Origin: Janthinobacterium sp. TB1-E2
GTDB taxonomy: Bacteria > Pseudomonadota > Gammaproteobacteria > Burkholderiales > Burkholderiaceae_D
DNA: 64,000 nucleotides
Reading direction: 5' to 3'
Assembly: GCF_036885605.1 (NCBI RefSeq)
Contig: NZ_CP142523.1
Location: 5,146,001-5,210,000 of the forward strand
Shown piece after piece: positions 43,520 through 53,437 of the stretch (its first letter is position 1; each line of letters opens with the position of its first letter). Below the pieces are notes generated by a model that worked only from the letters and a program-made list of their open reading frames with translations, did no database searches and was not told the DNA's origin. The translations under genes were made by a program, and so were the position numbers.

Positions 43520-44695
43520 ATGCGCCCCTATCTTGTTTCCGCCCCTTGCTTCAAGCACCTGGGCGCCGCCCTGCTCTGCTGTGTTTTGGCGGCCTGCAGC
43601 GTCACACCGCCTGCCAGCCTGCCCCCCATCTTCAACGACAGCGATTTCGCCCCGGCCGCCGCCATCGACGCCAGCCAGGTCTTTGCTATCGACGAGCCCA
43701 TGCGCCAGTATGTGCGCACACAAGTGCGGCGCGAGGCGCGCAACAAGAACGACCGCGCGGCCCTGTATGACGCCCTGTACGACAAGAGCAGGCTGAAACT
43801 CGAATACGATGCGGCCATGACGCGCAATGCGCGCGAAACGTTCGCGGCGCGCCAGGGCAACTGCCTGTCGCTGGTGATCATGACGGCGGCGCTGGCGCAT
43901 GAAATGGGCTTGCAGGTGCGCTACCAGGAGGTGCTCGGTGAAGAAAGCTGGAGCCGCAGCGGCGACATGTATTTTGTCGCCGGCCACGTCAACCTCGTAC
44001 TGGGCCAGCGGCTGGACGACAAATCCGGCAGGTACGATGCCAAGGGCATGATGGTGATCGATTTCCTGCCGTCCGTGGAGATGGGCAGCTATCGCACGCG
44101 GGAACTCGACGAAGCAACCGTGCTCGCCATGTACATGAACAACCGAGCCGCCGAAAGCATGAGCGAAGGCCAGCTGGACCAGGCGTATTGGTGGGCCCGG
44201 GCAGCGCTGCTGCAGGACCCCTCGTTCACCGGCGCCTACAACACCCTGGGCGTGGTCCAGTTCCGCCATGGCAACCTGGCGCAAGCGCGGCGCACGTTCG
44301 CCCATGCGCTGACGCGCGCGCCGGACAACACGGTGCTGCTGTCGAACCTGGCGCAGGCGCTGGAAGCGTCCGGCTTGCAGAATGAAGCGCTGCCGCTGCG
44401 CCGGCGCCTGCTGGCGCTGCAGCCGCAGCCGCCCTTCCACTATTTCAACCTGGGCAAGGCGGCCATGCAGCAAAACGATTACGTGAGGGCGATACAGCTG
44501 TTTTCACGCGAAATCGCGCGCGACCCGTACTACCACGAGTTCCACTTCTGGCTGGCGCAAGCCTATGCGCGCCTGGGCCAGCTGGAGCAGGCCGGCAAGC
44601 AGCTGGAACTGGCGATGAGCAGCAGCACCACGCGCGGCGACCACACGCTCTATGCGGCCAAGCTGCAGCGACTGCGCGCCGTCACCACGCATTAA
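43520..44695 (+). CDS. Lipoprotein with transglutaminase-like and TPR domains
   Basis: The 391-residue protein has a signal peptide ending CVLAAC, a lipobox. Residues about 100-190 look like a transglutaminase/cysteine-protease fold: RQGNCLSLVIMTAALAHEMGL (candidate nucleophile Cys), GHVNLVL (candidate His) and VIDF (candidate Asp). TPR repeats follow from about 215 to the end (GAYNTLGVVQFRHGNLAQARRTFAHAL). It would face the periplasm. The catalytic role is inferred from the C-H-D order only; many such proteins have no known substrate. Its stop overlaps the stop of hemW on the other strand. Confidence 0.78.
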   Translation: MRPYLVSAPCFKHLGAALLCCVLAACSVTPPASLPPIFNDSDFAPAAAIDASQVFAIDEPMRQYVRTQVRREARNKNDRAALYDALYDKSRLKLEYDAAMTRNARETFAARQGNCLSLVIMTAALAHEMGLQVRYQEVLGEESWSRSGDMYFVAGHVNLVLGQRLDDKSGRYDAKGMMVIDFLPSVEMGSYRTRELDEATVLAMYMNNRAAESMSEGQLDQAYWWARAALLQDPSFTGAYNTLGVVQFRHGNLAQARRTFAHALTRAPDNTVLLSNLAQALEASGLQNEALPLRRRLLALQPQPPFHYFNLGKAAMQQNDYVRAIQLFSREIARDPYYHEFHFWLAQAYARLGQLEQAGKQLELAMSSSTTRGDHTLYAAKLQRLRAVTTH

Positions 44696-45966
44696 TCTTC
44701 CAGGAACATCTGCTGCAGGTCGTTCAGGAAGCACAATCCCCGTTCCGTCGGACGGATGACCTGGTGGTCGCGGTACAGCAAGCCTTTCGCTTCGGCCGCA
44801 TTGAGCGGCTGCTCGATGGCGTTGAGGGCCAGGCCCGTGCGCTCGGCGAACAGGTTCGGTGTAAAGCCCTGCGTCAGGCGCAGGGTATTGAGCATGAATT
44901 CAAAACCCATTTCCTCGCGCGCCAGTTCGCGCTCTTCCTGCACCGGGTTGCCGGCCAGCACCGCGTCCATGTAGGCGCGCGGCTGCTTGTAGCGGGCCTG
45001 GCGCAGCACGCGGTGCGGGAACGATATCTTCGAATGCGCACCCGCGCCGATGCCGAGATAATCGCCGAATTCCCAGTAATTGCGGTTGTGCTTTGCCTGG
45101 CGGCCCGGCTGCGCATAGGCCGACACTTCGTAGCGGCCATAACCGGCCTGCGCCGCGCGCGCGGCCACCATGTCGGCAATGTCGGCGCTCTCGTCGTCGT
45201 CCGGCAGCACGGGCGGATACTTGGCGAACAGGGTGTTCGGCTCCAGCGTCAGGTGGTACAGCGACAGGTGCGGCGGCGCGAACGACAGCGCCGTTTCCAG
45301 GTCCTGCCGCGCCTCGTCCAGCGTCTGCGTGGGCAGCGCGTACATCAGGTCGAGGTTGAAATTGTCGAAATTGGCGTGCGCGATCTCCACCGCGCGGCGC
45401 GCCTCGTTGTCGTCGTGGATGCGGCCCAGCGCCTGCAAATGGCGGCCATTGAAGCTCTGGATGCCGATCGACAAACGGTTGATGCCGCTGGCCCGGTAGG
45501 ACTTGAATTTTTCCGCTTCGAAGGTGCCCGGATTGGCTTCCATGGTGATTTCGCAATCGGGCTCCAGTGGCAGCAGGGTGCGCACATCCGACATCAGCCG
45601 GTCCAGGCCCGCCGCCGACATCAGGCTGGGCGTGCCGCCGCCGATGAAAATCGTGTGGATCTTGCGGCCCCAGATCAGCGGCAGCGCCATTTCCAGGTCC
45701 AGCCGCAGGGCCGCCAGGTATTCGGCTTCCGGCAAGTCGCCGCGCACCTCGTGCGAATTGAAGTCGCAATACGGGCATTTTTTCACGCACCACGGGAAAT
45801 GGATGTACAGCGACAGCGGCGGCAGGGCCGTCAGGTTCAGCGCGCCCGGCTGCAGGTATTTCAGGGCCGCCCCGGCCGCGCCGGAAATGCCTTCCTGCGG
45901 CGCGGGAGCGGCGCCGGGCTTGGCTGCCGACTTGGCAACGGCGCCCACCAGTTTGATCGGGATCAT
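44692..45966 (-). CDS. hemW: Radical SAM heme chaperone HemW
   Basis: HemW is a radical SAM protein that delivers heme to target proteins; it was long annotated as an oxygen-independent coproporphyrinogen oxidase. The 424-residue product has the cluster motif Cys60-x3-Cys64-x2-Cys67 followed by Asp-Phe (CVKKCPYCDF), then IFIGGGTPSLMS and SIGIQSFN. It lacks the fourth cysteine seen in true HemN (CxxxCxxCxC), as expected for HemW. About 48 residues precede the family's usual start, but the ATG overlaps the rdgB stop codon (ATGA), which supports this start. Gene order is rph-rdgB-hemW. Confidence 0.93.
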   Translation of the reverse strand: MIPIKLVGAVAKSAAKPGAAPAPQEGISGAAGAALKYLQPGALNLTALPPLSLYIHFPWCVKKCPYCDFNSHEVRGDLPEAEYLAALRLDLEMALPLIWGRKIHTIFIGGGTPSLMSAAGLDRLMSDVRTLLPLEPDCEITMEANPGTFEAEKFKSYRASGINRLSIGIQSFNGRHLQALGRIHDDNEARRAVEIAHANFDNFNLDLMYALPTQTLDEARQDLETALSFAPPHLSLYHLTLEPNTLFAKYPPVLPDDDESADIADMVAARAAQAGYGRYEVSAYAQPGRQAKHNRNYWEFGDYLGIGAGAHSKISFPHRVLRQARYKQPRAYMDAVLAGNPVQEERELAREEMGFEFMLNTLRLTQGFTPNLFAERTGLALNAIEQPLNAAEAKGLLYRDHQVIRPTERGLCFLNDLQQMFLED

Positions 45967-46547
45967 CGCAGCTTTTCCACCAGCGCGCGCAGGGCCTGGC
46001 CACGGTGCGACAGCGCGTTCTTTTCATCGGACGTCAGTTCGGCCGCGCACTTGCCCAGCGCGGGAAGGAAGAAATGCGGATCGTAGCCGAAGCCGCCGTT
46101 ACCGCGCGGCGTGGCGATCATCTCGCCATTCCAACGGCCGTCGGCGATCACGGGCTGCGGGTCGTCCGCATGGCGCACGTACACCAGCACGCAGTAGTAA
46201 TACGCGGATTTGTCGGCATGCGCCTCGAGGTCGGAGATCAGCTTGGCGCTGTTGGCCGCGTCCGACTTCGGCTCGCCCGCATAGCGCGCCGAGTACACGC
46301 CCGGCGCGCCGCCGAGCGCATTGACGCACACGCCGGAATCGTCGGCCAGCGCCGGCAAGCCCGTCAGGCGCGATGCGTGGCGCGCCTTCTGCAGAGCGTT
46401 TTCAACGAAGGTGTGGAACGGCTCGTCGCTTTCCGGCACGTCATACTCGCCCTGGGCGTGGACGGAAAAACCGATGGTCGAGAGCAGCTCGTTGAATTCC
46501 TTGAGCTTGCCGGCGTTGTTGGAGGCGAGGATGAGGCGTTGGGTCAT
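45963..46547 (-). CDS. rdgB: dITP/XTP pyrophosphatase
   Basis: RdgB removes non-canonical purine nucleotides from the pool. The 194-residue protein shows the HAM1 family motifs ILASNNAGKLKEF at the start, ADDSGVCVNALGGAPGVYSARYAG in the middle, and GYDPHF and LSHRGQAL near the end. ATG 46547 (MTQRLILA) is the family start; upstream in-frame codons are in the gap before rph. It overlaps hemW by four bases. Confidence 0.96.
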   Translation of the reverse strand: MTQRLILASNNAGKLKEFNELLSTIGFSVHAQGEYDVPESDEPFHTFVENALQKARHASRLTGLPALADDSGVCVNALGGAPGVYSARYAGEPKSDAANSAKLISDLEAHADKSAYYYCVLVYVRHADDPQPVIADGRWNGEMIATPRGNGGFGYDPHFFLPALGKCAAELTSDEKNALSHRGQALRALVEKLR

Positions 46548-46685
46548 GTCAGTAGTCCGGTTGAAGTGCCGACATTGTAAACCTTTTGCGCTCCCCTCAC
46601 CTTGGCCCACCGCCGCGCTCAACGGCGGCAAAAGCGGGCTTGTTGCCCGGCGCGGCGGGCGGCGATGTGTAAATCTGTGTAAAGA

Positions 46686-47414
<729 letters not shown>

Positions 47415-47701
47415 GGGGATGTCCTGTGTGATTGGGGTTGCGGCAGCGATTCTACCACCGCGCGCCCGTCTATTTGCGGCCATGCAACAGCGCAAGGCGC
47501 AATGGCGGGCGGCGCACACATGATCCATACAATCCTGCCCCGCCAAACACAATTTTCTTTACAATGCCGTAAAACGCACACTATTCAGCAATTTCCAGGC
47601 CATCGAGCACTTCGGTCCTGTTTTGCGGCGCGGGCGGTATTGCCTGCGCTGGCTGATTAAGTGTATAAGTGACTGTATACAAGACCAAATCGGGGAATCC
47701 T

Positions 47702-48607
47702 TTGAGCATTTCAAGCATGACAGGCTACGCGGTTGCCACCAGCGAAGGTGCTGCAGGCACACTGACAATTGAAATCAAGAGCGTCAACTCACGCTTTCTC
47801 GACCTGCAATTCCGGATCAACGACGATCTGCGGGCCCTGGAGCCTGATTTGCGCGCCGCCGTCATGTCCGCCATCACGCGCGGCAAAGTCGAGGTACGCC
47901 TGAGCTTTGGCCGCAAGGCCGCAACGGCCGGCACGCAGGCGCTGAACCTGCCCCTGCTGACCGAACTGGCGCGCCTGCAAAACGAAGTGGGCCAGCATTT
48001 TGTCTCCGCGCCCGTCATGACGGTGGCCGAACTGCTGCGCTGGCCAGGCGTCATCGAAGAAGCGCAAGTGGGGCAGGAATCCTTGCAGGCGGACGTGGGC
48101 GCGCTGACCAAGCGCACCGTGGCCGCCTTCGTCGACAGCCGCAAGCGCGAAGGCGCGGCGCTCGAAGCCGTGCTCGTGTCGCGCATCGAAGCGATGGAAG
48201 CCATCGTCAAGCGCATCACGCCATTGATACCGCAAGTGGTGGCGGCCTTCCAGCAAAAAGCCATCGAACGCATGCAGGACGCGCTGGGTCTGGCCAGCCA
48301 GGGTTCGAATTCGGCCCTGTCGCGCCAGGACGCCATGGAGCGCATCCGCCAGGAAGTGATCTTGTACGGCATCCGCATCGACGTATCGGAAGAACTGGCG
48401 CGCCTGTCGGCCCACCTGGGCGAAACGCGCCACATCCTCACCAAGGGCGGGCAAGTGGGCAAGCGCCTCGACTTCATGATGCAGGAACTGAACCGCGAAG
48501 CCAATACCCTGGGCGCCAAGGCGTCCGTCAAGGAACTGGCCGACGCCTCGATGGACTTGAAGCTGCTGATCGAGCAGATGCGCGAACAGGTGCAGAACCT
48601 GGAATAA
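47702..48607 (+). CDS. yicC: YicC-family endoribonuclease
   Basis: YicC proteins are RNA-cleaving enzymes linked to RNA turnover. The protein starts MTGY near its N-terminus and shows IEIKSVNSRFLDLQFR, then the C-terminal DUF1732 part EELARLSAHLGETRHIL...GKRLDFMMQELNREANTLGAKA. The start is uncertain: TTG 47702 (giving 301 residues, with GGGGAA just upstream) or ATG 47717 (MTGYAV). It is transcribed divergently from rph, with a 287-base gap that holds no gene. It is followed by gmk, the usual yicC-gmk pair. Confidence 0.92.
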   Translation: MSISSMTGYAVATSEGAAGTLTIEIKSVNSRFLDLQFRINDDLRALEPDLRAAVMSAITRGKVEVRLSFGRKAATAGTQALNLPLLTELARLQNEVGQHFVSAPVMTVAELLRWPGVIEEAQVGQESLQADVGALTKRTVAAFVDSRKREGAALEAVLVSRIEAMEAIVKRITPLIPQVVAAFQQKAIERMQDALGLASQGSNSALSRQDAMERIRQEVILYGIRIDVSEELARLSAHLGETRHILTKGGQVGKRLDFMMQELNREANTLGAKASVKELADASMDLKLLIEQMREQVQNLE

Positions 48608-48742
48608 GGGCCAGCCTGGCCAGGCATCCTCCGTGCCGGCCGCTTTGGGACTGGCTCGCCGCCTTGCCTCTTGGTAAAATAGCGGATTGGGCGCCGCTTG
48701 CGCGAGCACCGGCGCCAACAACACGATTATTGAAAGATCCGC

Positions 48743-49381
48743 ATGAGCCACCCTACCGCCTTCTCCGGCAGCCTGTTCGTGGTTGCCGCGCCATCGGGCG
48801 CCGGCAAATCGACACTGGTCAATGCATTGCTGGCGCAAGAGCCCGGCATCAAATTGTCGATCTCAACCACCACGCGCGCGCCCCGTCCGGGCGAGCAGCA
48901 TGGCCGCGAGTACTATTTCACGACGGCGGAAGACTTTGTCGCGCGCGCCGACCAGGGCGAATTCCTGGAATGGGCGGAAGTGCATGGCAATTACTACGGC
49001 ACCTCGCGCATCATGGTGGAACAGCAAATGGCCGCCGGCACCGACATCCTGCTGGAAATCGACTGGCAGGGCGCGCGCCAAGTGCGCAAGCAATTCCCCC
49101 GCGCGGCCGGCATTTTCATCCTGCCGCCGTCGATCGATGCGCTGGAAGAACGCTTGAACAAGCGCGGCCAGGACGAGCCGCACGTGATCACGCGCCGCCT
49201 GCTGGCGGCCGGCGGCGAAATCGCACACGCTCCCGAGTTCGAGTATGTTATTATCAATGAAGAGTTTACGGTCGCTTTGTCCGAACTGAGCGCGATCGTG
49301 AGAGCGGCCCGTTGCCGGTTTGCGCAACAAGCGGCCCGCAACGCATCGCTATTCGCCCAGCTGGGCCTGCACGCAGAATAA
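48743..49381 (+). CDS. gmk: Guanylate kinase
   Basis: Gmk phosphorylates GMP to GDP. The 212-residue protein has the P-loop APSGAGKST (about 15-23), the GMP-binding motif [19 protein letters not shown] and the GNYYGTS segment. It heads a gmk-rpoZ-spoT cluster that links guanine nucleotide supply, RNA polymerase and the stringent alarmone. Confidence 0.97.
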   Translation: MSHPTAFSGSLFVVAAPSGAGKSTLVNALLAQEPGIKLSISTTTRAPRPGEQHGREYYFTTAEDFVARADQGEFLEWAEVHGNYYGTSRIMVEQQMAAGTDILLEIDWQGARQVRKQFPRAAGIFILPPSIDALEERLNKRGQDEPHVITRRLLAAGGEIAHAPEFEYVIINEEFTVALSELSAIVRAARCRFAQQAARNASLFAQLGLHAE

Positions 49382-49435
49382 TCGTCTCTGCACGCCAGTT
49401 CACACAGCACCACGCACACAAATTTAGGAGTTACT

Positions 49436-49639
49436 ATGGCCCGTATCACAATCGAAGATTGCCTGAAGCAGATCCCTAACCGTTTCCAGCTGACCCTGGC
49501 TGCGACCTATCGCGCACGTCAGTTGTTGCAAGGCCACACCCCTAAGGTGGAAGCCAAGGACAAGCCTACCGTTGTCGCACTGCGTGAAATCGCTGCCGGT
49601 AAAGTCGGCATCGAAATGCTGAAAAAGGTCCCGATGTAA
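49436..49639 (+). CDS. rpoZ: RNA polymerase omega subunit
   Basis: The omega subunit helps assemble RNA polymerase and takes part in ppGpp binding. The 67-residue protein has the family start [21 protein letters not shown], followed by ATYRARQL and [20 protein letters not shown] lies seven bases before the ATG. It lies between gmk and spoT, as in other proteobacteria. Confidence 0.97.
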   Translation: MARITIEDCLKQIPNRFQLTLAATYRARQLLQGHTPKVEAKDKPTVVALREIAAGKVGIEMLKKVPM

Positions 49640-49721
49640 TTGGGAACCCGCGTGCCGGAACAGTGCTGACCCCTGGTTCTACCGTATCCTTTATTCACAC
49701 TGTGAAGCAACGCGACGTTTT

Positions 49722-52004
49722 ATGAGTCTGACCCCAGCCGACACGACTTCCGCAGCACTGCCGCCCCTGGCCCCGCGCCAGGCGGCAAAACCGCAGGGCG
49801 CTTCCGCGCCCGGCACCGGCACGTCCGGCAGCAACACCCCCGCAGCACCGCCAGCGCCCGCCCTCGGCGTGGCCTCCGTCAGCCATCTGGCCGACAAGCT
49901 GGCCGAATACCTGTCTCCCGCCGACCTGAAGAAAGTCAAGGAAGCCTACCGCTTCTCCGACGAAATGCACCTGGGCCAGATGCGCCGCTCGGGCGAGCCG
50001 TATATCTCGCATCCGATCGCCGTCGCCGAAATCTGCGCCGACTGGAAGCTCGACGCGCAAGCCATCATGGCCGCCCTGCTGCATGACGTGATGGAAGACC
50101 AGGACGTCAAGAAGGATGAATTGATCGAGCGCTTCGGCGCACCGGTGGCGCACCTGGTCGATGGCCTGTCGAAACTGGAAAAGATCGAATTCCAGAGCCA
50201 GATCGAAGCACAGGCGGAAAACTTCCGCAAGATGCTGCTGGCCATGGCGTCCGACGTGCGCGTGATCCTGATCAAGCTGGCCGACCGCCTGCACAATATG
50301 CGCACGCTGGACTTCATGACGGCGGCGAAAAAGCGCCGCATCGCCAGCGAGACCATGGAAGTGTACGTGCCGATCGCGCACCGCCTCGGCCTGAACAACA
50401 TCTACCACGAGCTGCAGGACCTGTCGTTCTCGCACCTGTACCCGATGCGCTACCGCACCCTGGCGAAAGCCGTCAAGGCGGCGCGCGGCAACCGGCGTGA
50501 AGTGGTCAACAAGATCATGGAAGCGGTGAAAAGCACCTTGTCCATGGCCGAGCTCGAGGCCGACGTCACGGGCCGCGAAAAGACCCTGTACGACATCTAT
50601 AAAAAGATGCGCAGCAAGCATTTGTCGTTCTCGCAAGTGCTGGACGTGTACGGCTTCCGCGTGGTGGTGGGCAGTTTTGCCGACTGTTACGTGACCCTCG
50701 GCACCCTGCACAGCCTGTACAAGCCCATGCCGGGCAAGTTCAAGGATTACATCGCGATCCGCAAGCTGAACGGCTACCAGTCGCTGCACACGACCGTCAT
50801 CGGCCCCTACGGCACACCCGTGGAATTCCAGATCCGCACGCAGGAAATGCACCGCACGGCCGAGTCCGGCGTGGCCGCGCACTGGCTCTACAAGAGCGGC
50901 GAATCGAACCCGTCCGACTTGCAGCAGCGCACCCATGCGTGGCTGCAATCCCTGCTCGACATCCAGCAGCAGACGGGCGACTCGGCCGAATTCCTCGAAC
51001 ACGTCAAGGTCGACCTGTTCCCCGATTCCGTCTACGTGTTTACGCCAAAGTCGAAGATCATCGCCCTGCCGCGCGGCGCCACGGCCATCGACTTCGCCTA
51101 TTCGATCCACACGGGCATCGGCGACCAGACCGTGGCCGTCAAGATCAACAACGAAACCTCGCCCCTGCGCACCGAGCTGCACAATGGCGACATCGTGGAA
51201 ATCATCACCGATTCCTCGTCGCGCCCCAGCCCGACGTGGCTGTCGTTCGTGCGCACCGGCAAGGCCCGTTCGGCCATCCGCCACCATCTGCGCACGATCA
51301 ACCTGCCCGAATCGATCGCCCTGGGCCAGCAACTGCTGTCGCAGGCGCTGCACACCCTGAACATCGACGCCGACCTGCAAGCACCGCTGGTCGAACGCCT
51401 GCTCAACGAATCGAGCGCCAATTCCATGGACGAGCTGTACGCGGACATCGGCATCGGCAAGCGCATGGCCACCCTGGTGGCGCGCCACATCTTCGGTTTG
51501 ATCGGCGGCGAAGCGGCCAGCATGCCCGTGGAACACAACAGCGGCAGCGAGCTCGACCCCGTCACCATCTGCGGCAGCGAAGGCGTCTCCGTGCAACTGG
51601 CGCCATGCTGTTTGCCGATTCCGGGCGACCAGATCATCGGCCAGCTGCGCCGCGACCAGGGCTTGCTCGTGCACACGAGCGACTGCTCGCAAGCGAAACG
51701 CCAGCGCGCCAAGGAACCGGACCGCTGGATCGCCGTGCGCTGGGGAACCGAACTGAACCGCCGTTTCGACTGCCGCATCAAGGTGCTGATCAACAGCGAA
51801 CGGGGCATCCTGGCCCGCGTGGCCGCCGAAATCGGCGAATCCGACGCCAACATCATCTATGTCGGCATGGACGAAGACAAGGACAACGTCCTCGACCAGC
51901 TGCGCTTCACCGTGCAAGTCAAGGACAGGGTCCACCTGGCCGCCCTGCTGCGCAATGTGCGCAGAGTGGCCGGCGTGAACCGCATCCTGCGCGAACGTAA
52001 CTAG
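49722..52004 (+). CDS. spoT: Bifunctional (p)ppGpp synthetase/hydrolase SpoT
   Basis: The 760-residue protein makes and degrades ppGpp. After a proline/alanine-rich N-terminus, the HD hydrolase domain keeps the catalytic LLHDVMEDQD at about 118-127. The synthetase domain has YDIYKKMRSK, GKFKDYIAIRKLNGYQSLHT and EFQIRTQEMH. A TGS domain (VFTPKSKIIALPRGATAIDFAY), a zinc-finger-like region with CCLPIPGD, and an ACT domain follow. An intact HDxxED supports the bifunctional type. The first codons (ATG AGT CTG ACC CCA) contain GTCTGACCCCA, identical to part of the local REP arm. A perfect REP palindrome follows the stop codon by three bases. Confidence 0.95.
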   Translation: MSLTPADTTSAALPPLAPRQAAKPQGASAPGTGTSGSNTPAAPPAPALGVASVSHLADKLAEYLSPADLKKVKEAYRFSDEMHLGQMRRSGEPYISHPIAVAEICADWKLDAQAIMAALLHDVMEDQDVKKDELIERFGAPVAHLVDGLSKLEKIEFQSQIEAQAENFRKMLLAMASDVRVILIKLADRLHNMRTLDFMTAAKKRRIASETMEVYVPIAHRLGLNNIYHELQDLSFSHLYPMRYRTLAKAVKAARGNRREVVNKIMEAVKSTLSMAELEADVTGREKTLYDIYKKMRSKHLSFSQVLDVYGFRVVVGSFADCYVTLGTLHSLYKPMPGKFKDYIAIRKLNGYQSLHTTVIGPYGTPVEFQIRTQEMHRTAESGVAAHWLYKSGESNPSDLQQRTHAWLQSLLDIQQQTGDSAEFLEHVKVDLFPDSVYVFTPKSKIIALPRGATAIDFAYSIHTGIGDQTVAVKINNETSPLRTELHNGDIVEIITDSSSRPSPTWLSFVRTGKARSAIRHHLRTINLPESIALGQQLLSQALHTLNIDADLQAPLVERLLNESSANSMDELYADIGIGKRMATLVARHIFGLIGGEAASMPVEHNSGSELDPVTICGSEGVSVQLAPCCLPIPGDQIIGQLRRDQGLLVHTSDCSQAKRQRAKEPDRWIAVRWGTELNRRFDCRIKVLINSERGILARVAAEIGESDANIIYVGMDEDKDNVLDQLRFTVQVKDRVHLAALLRNVRRVAGVNRILRERN

Positions 52005-52007
52005 CCC

Positions 52008-52036
52008 TGGGGTCAGACCCGCCGGGTCTGACCCCA
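52008..52036. repeat. REP palindrome next to the RAYT gene
   Basis: TGGGGTCAGACCC and GGGTCTGACCCCA are perfect 13-base arms around GCC. The element lies three bases after the spoT stop and three bases before the end of the RAYT gene. It can also act as a hairpin at the 3' end of both messages. The left arm recurs exactly at 215-227, and partial arms occur at 49665 and 49726. Confidence 0.85.
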
Positions 52037-52039
52037 AGC

Positions 52040-52684
52040 TTACGCCTGCGGCTGATCTCCGCGTTCTGCAACATGTCGCAAAAAATCCTGATCACCAAGT
52101 GCAAATTCGGCATTGATACTGGCGCGCAACTGACTCAAATCTCTCAACGACCAATCCCGTTGAAAAAGTTCACGATAGGCAGCCTGTGCTTCCACCTGAC
52201 TTCTCCCCAAACGCCAATACAGCGGATGTGCAGTTACCAGGCTATCAAGCTCGCCACACGCGTTACAGCGATAGCTGGACCAACGATACGCTCCTGGCAA
52301 GTCAACCATCCCAGCACGAACCGGATTGAGTTCGATATAACGCTGACAAACCAGTAGGTATAACTCATCTTGCACCAGGCAAGACTTATAACGGCCATCC
52401 CATATGCTTCCAGTCCTTCCGTAACGCCAATTGAAGTATTGCGCAAGCGATTTCATTAAACCAGAGGGAATAGTGGAAGTGTCTGCTGACAACAGCAAAT
52501 GCACATGATTTGTCATGAGTACATAAGCATGGATTCTGCATGGATTCGCTTGCAACGCCTGGCTCAAATAAGACAAATATCGCAGGTAATCATCGGCATC
52601 AAGGAAACATGCTTGCCTGTCCGCCCCTCGCTGCACCACATGCAAGGGCATTCCAGGCAAAAACAAGCGCGCGGTGCGAGCCAT
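52040..52684 (-). CDS. REP-associated tyrosine transposase (RAYT, Y1_Tnp)
   Basis: RAYTs are single-copy HUH nucleases thought to spread REP sequences. The 214-residue protein has the HUH motif in TNHVHLL (His60, His62) and the probable nucleophile Tyr116 in QRYIELNPVRAGMV. The family context AYVLMTNH and SIWDGRYKS is clear. The gene is GC-poorer than its neighbours, in line with an accessory element. It is intact, with no inverted repeats beyond the REP at its 3' end. It lies between spoT and greB, which are often close neighbours in related genomes. Confidence 0.9.
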   Translation of the reverse strand: MARTARLFLPGMPLHVVQRGADRQACFLDADDYLRYLSYLSQALQANPCRIHAYVLMTNHVHLLLSADTSTIPSGLMKSLAQYFNWRYGRTGSIWDGRYKSCLVQDELYLLVCQRYIELNPVRAGMVDLPGAYRWSSYRCNACGELDSLVTAHPLYWRLGRSQVEAQAAYRELFQRDWSLRDLSQLRASINAEFALGDQDFLRHVAERGDQPQA

Positions 52685-52755
52685 GGCAGCTCCTCACAAA
52701 AAAGGAGCTTTCATTTTGGCGGAACACGCCGCTTGCCACCCTGCGTCACCGCAAA

Positions 52756-53322
52756 CTACCCTTCCCCCGGCGCCGGATACGTCACTTCCAGCAACTCCAG
52801 TTCCTGCTCGCCCAGCGGCGTGGTGAGGGTGATCACGTCGCCTTCGCGCGCCTTGGTGATGGTGCGGGCCATGGGTGAGACCCAGCTGATCTTGCCGTTC
52901 AGGGGATCGAACTCGTCGATGCCGACGATGGTGATGGTGTGCGTTTCGCCATCTTCCGTGCGATATTTGACGGTGGCGCCAAAGAACACCTGGTCGTTGC
53001 CATGGTGCACGCTGGGGTCGACGATGGCGGCCAGGTCCATGCGCTTGGTGAGGAAGCGGATGCGGCGGTCGATTTCGCGCAGGCGGCGTTTGCCGTAGAT
53101 ATAGTCGCCATTTTCCGAACGGTCGCCATTCGACGCCGCCCAATGGACGATGCGCACCACTTCCGGACGGTCGACGTCGATCAGCTGCAGCAGCTCTTCC
53201 TTGATGCGCTGGTAACCGGCGGGCGTGATGTAGTTCTTGGCACCGGCGGGAATGGCCAGCGCCAGCGCGGCCGCTTCTTCATCGTCGTCGTTGTCGGATT
53301 CTTTTACAAAGGCTTTATTCAT
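52756..53322 (-). CDS. greB: Transcription elongation factor GreB
   Basis: GreB rescues stalled RNA polymerase by stimulating RNA cleavage. The 188-residue protein has an acidic N-terminal tail (SDNDDDEEAA) and then the coiled coil YITPAGYQRIKEELLQL. The tip acidic residues lie in NGDRSENGDYIYGKRRLREIDRR, and the C-terminal FKBP-like domain ends ELLEVTYPAP. The HWAASNGDRSENGDY form fits GreB better than GreA. ATG 53322 (MNKAFVKE) is chosen; the in-frame extension upstream to 53427 lacks family resemblance. Confidence 0.94.
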   Translation of the reverse strand: MNKAFVKESDNDDDEEAAALALAIPAGAKNYITPAGYQRIKEELLQLIDVDRPEVVRIVHWAASNGDRSENGDYIYGKRRLREIDRRIRFLTKRMDLAAIVDPSVHHGNDQVFFGATVKYRTEDGETHTITIVGIDEFDPLNGKISWVSPMARTITKAREGDVITLTTPLGEQELELLEVTYPAPGEG

Positions 53323-53437
53323 CTGTCTATTGTAGCCCCGCCAGGGAGCCACGGGCACACGGGATGCGGGGGCAAGCGGGCTTTTTTGACGTATCATCGT
53401 GGCAATCGCGGCAAACCTGCGCCGCACACGGAGACGG

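Noticed and set aside
49695-52037. 780-codon open frame on the - strand
   Set aside because: It is antisense to spoT, rich in His, Arg, Gln and Val with no recognisable motif; it is a by-product of third-position GC bias.
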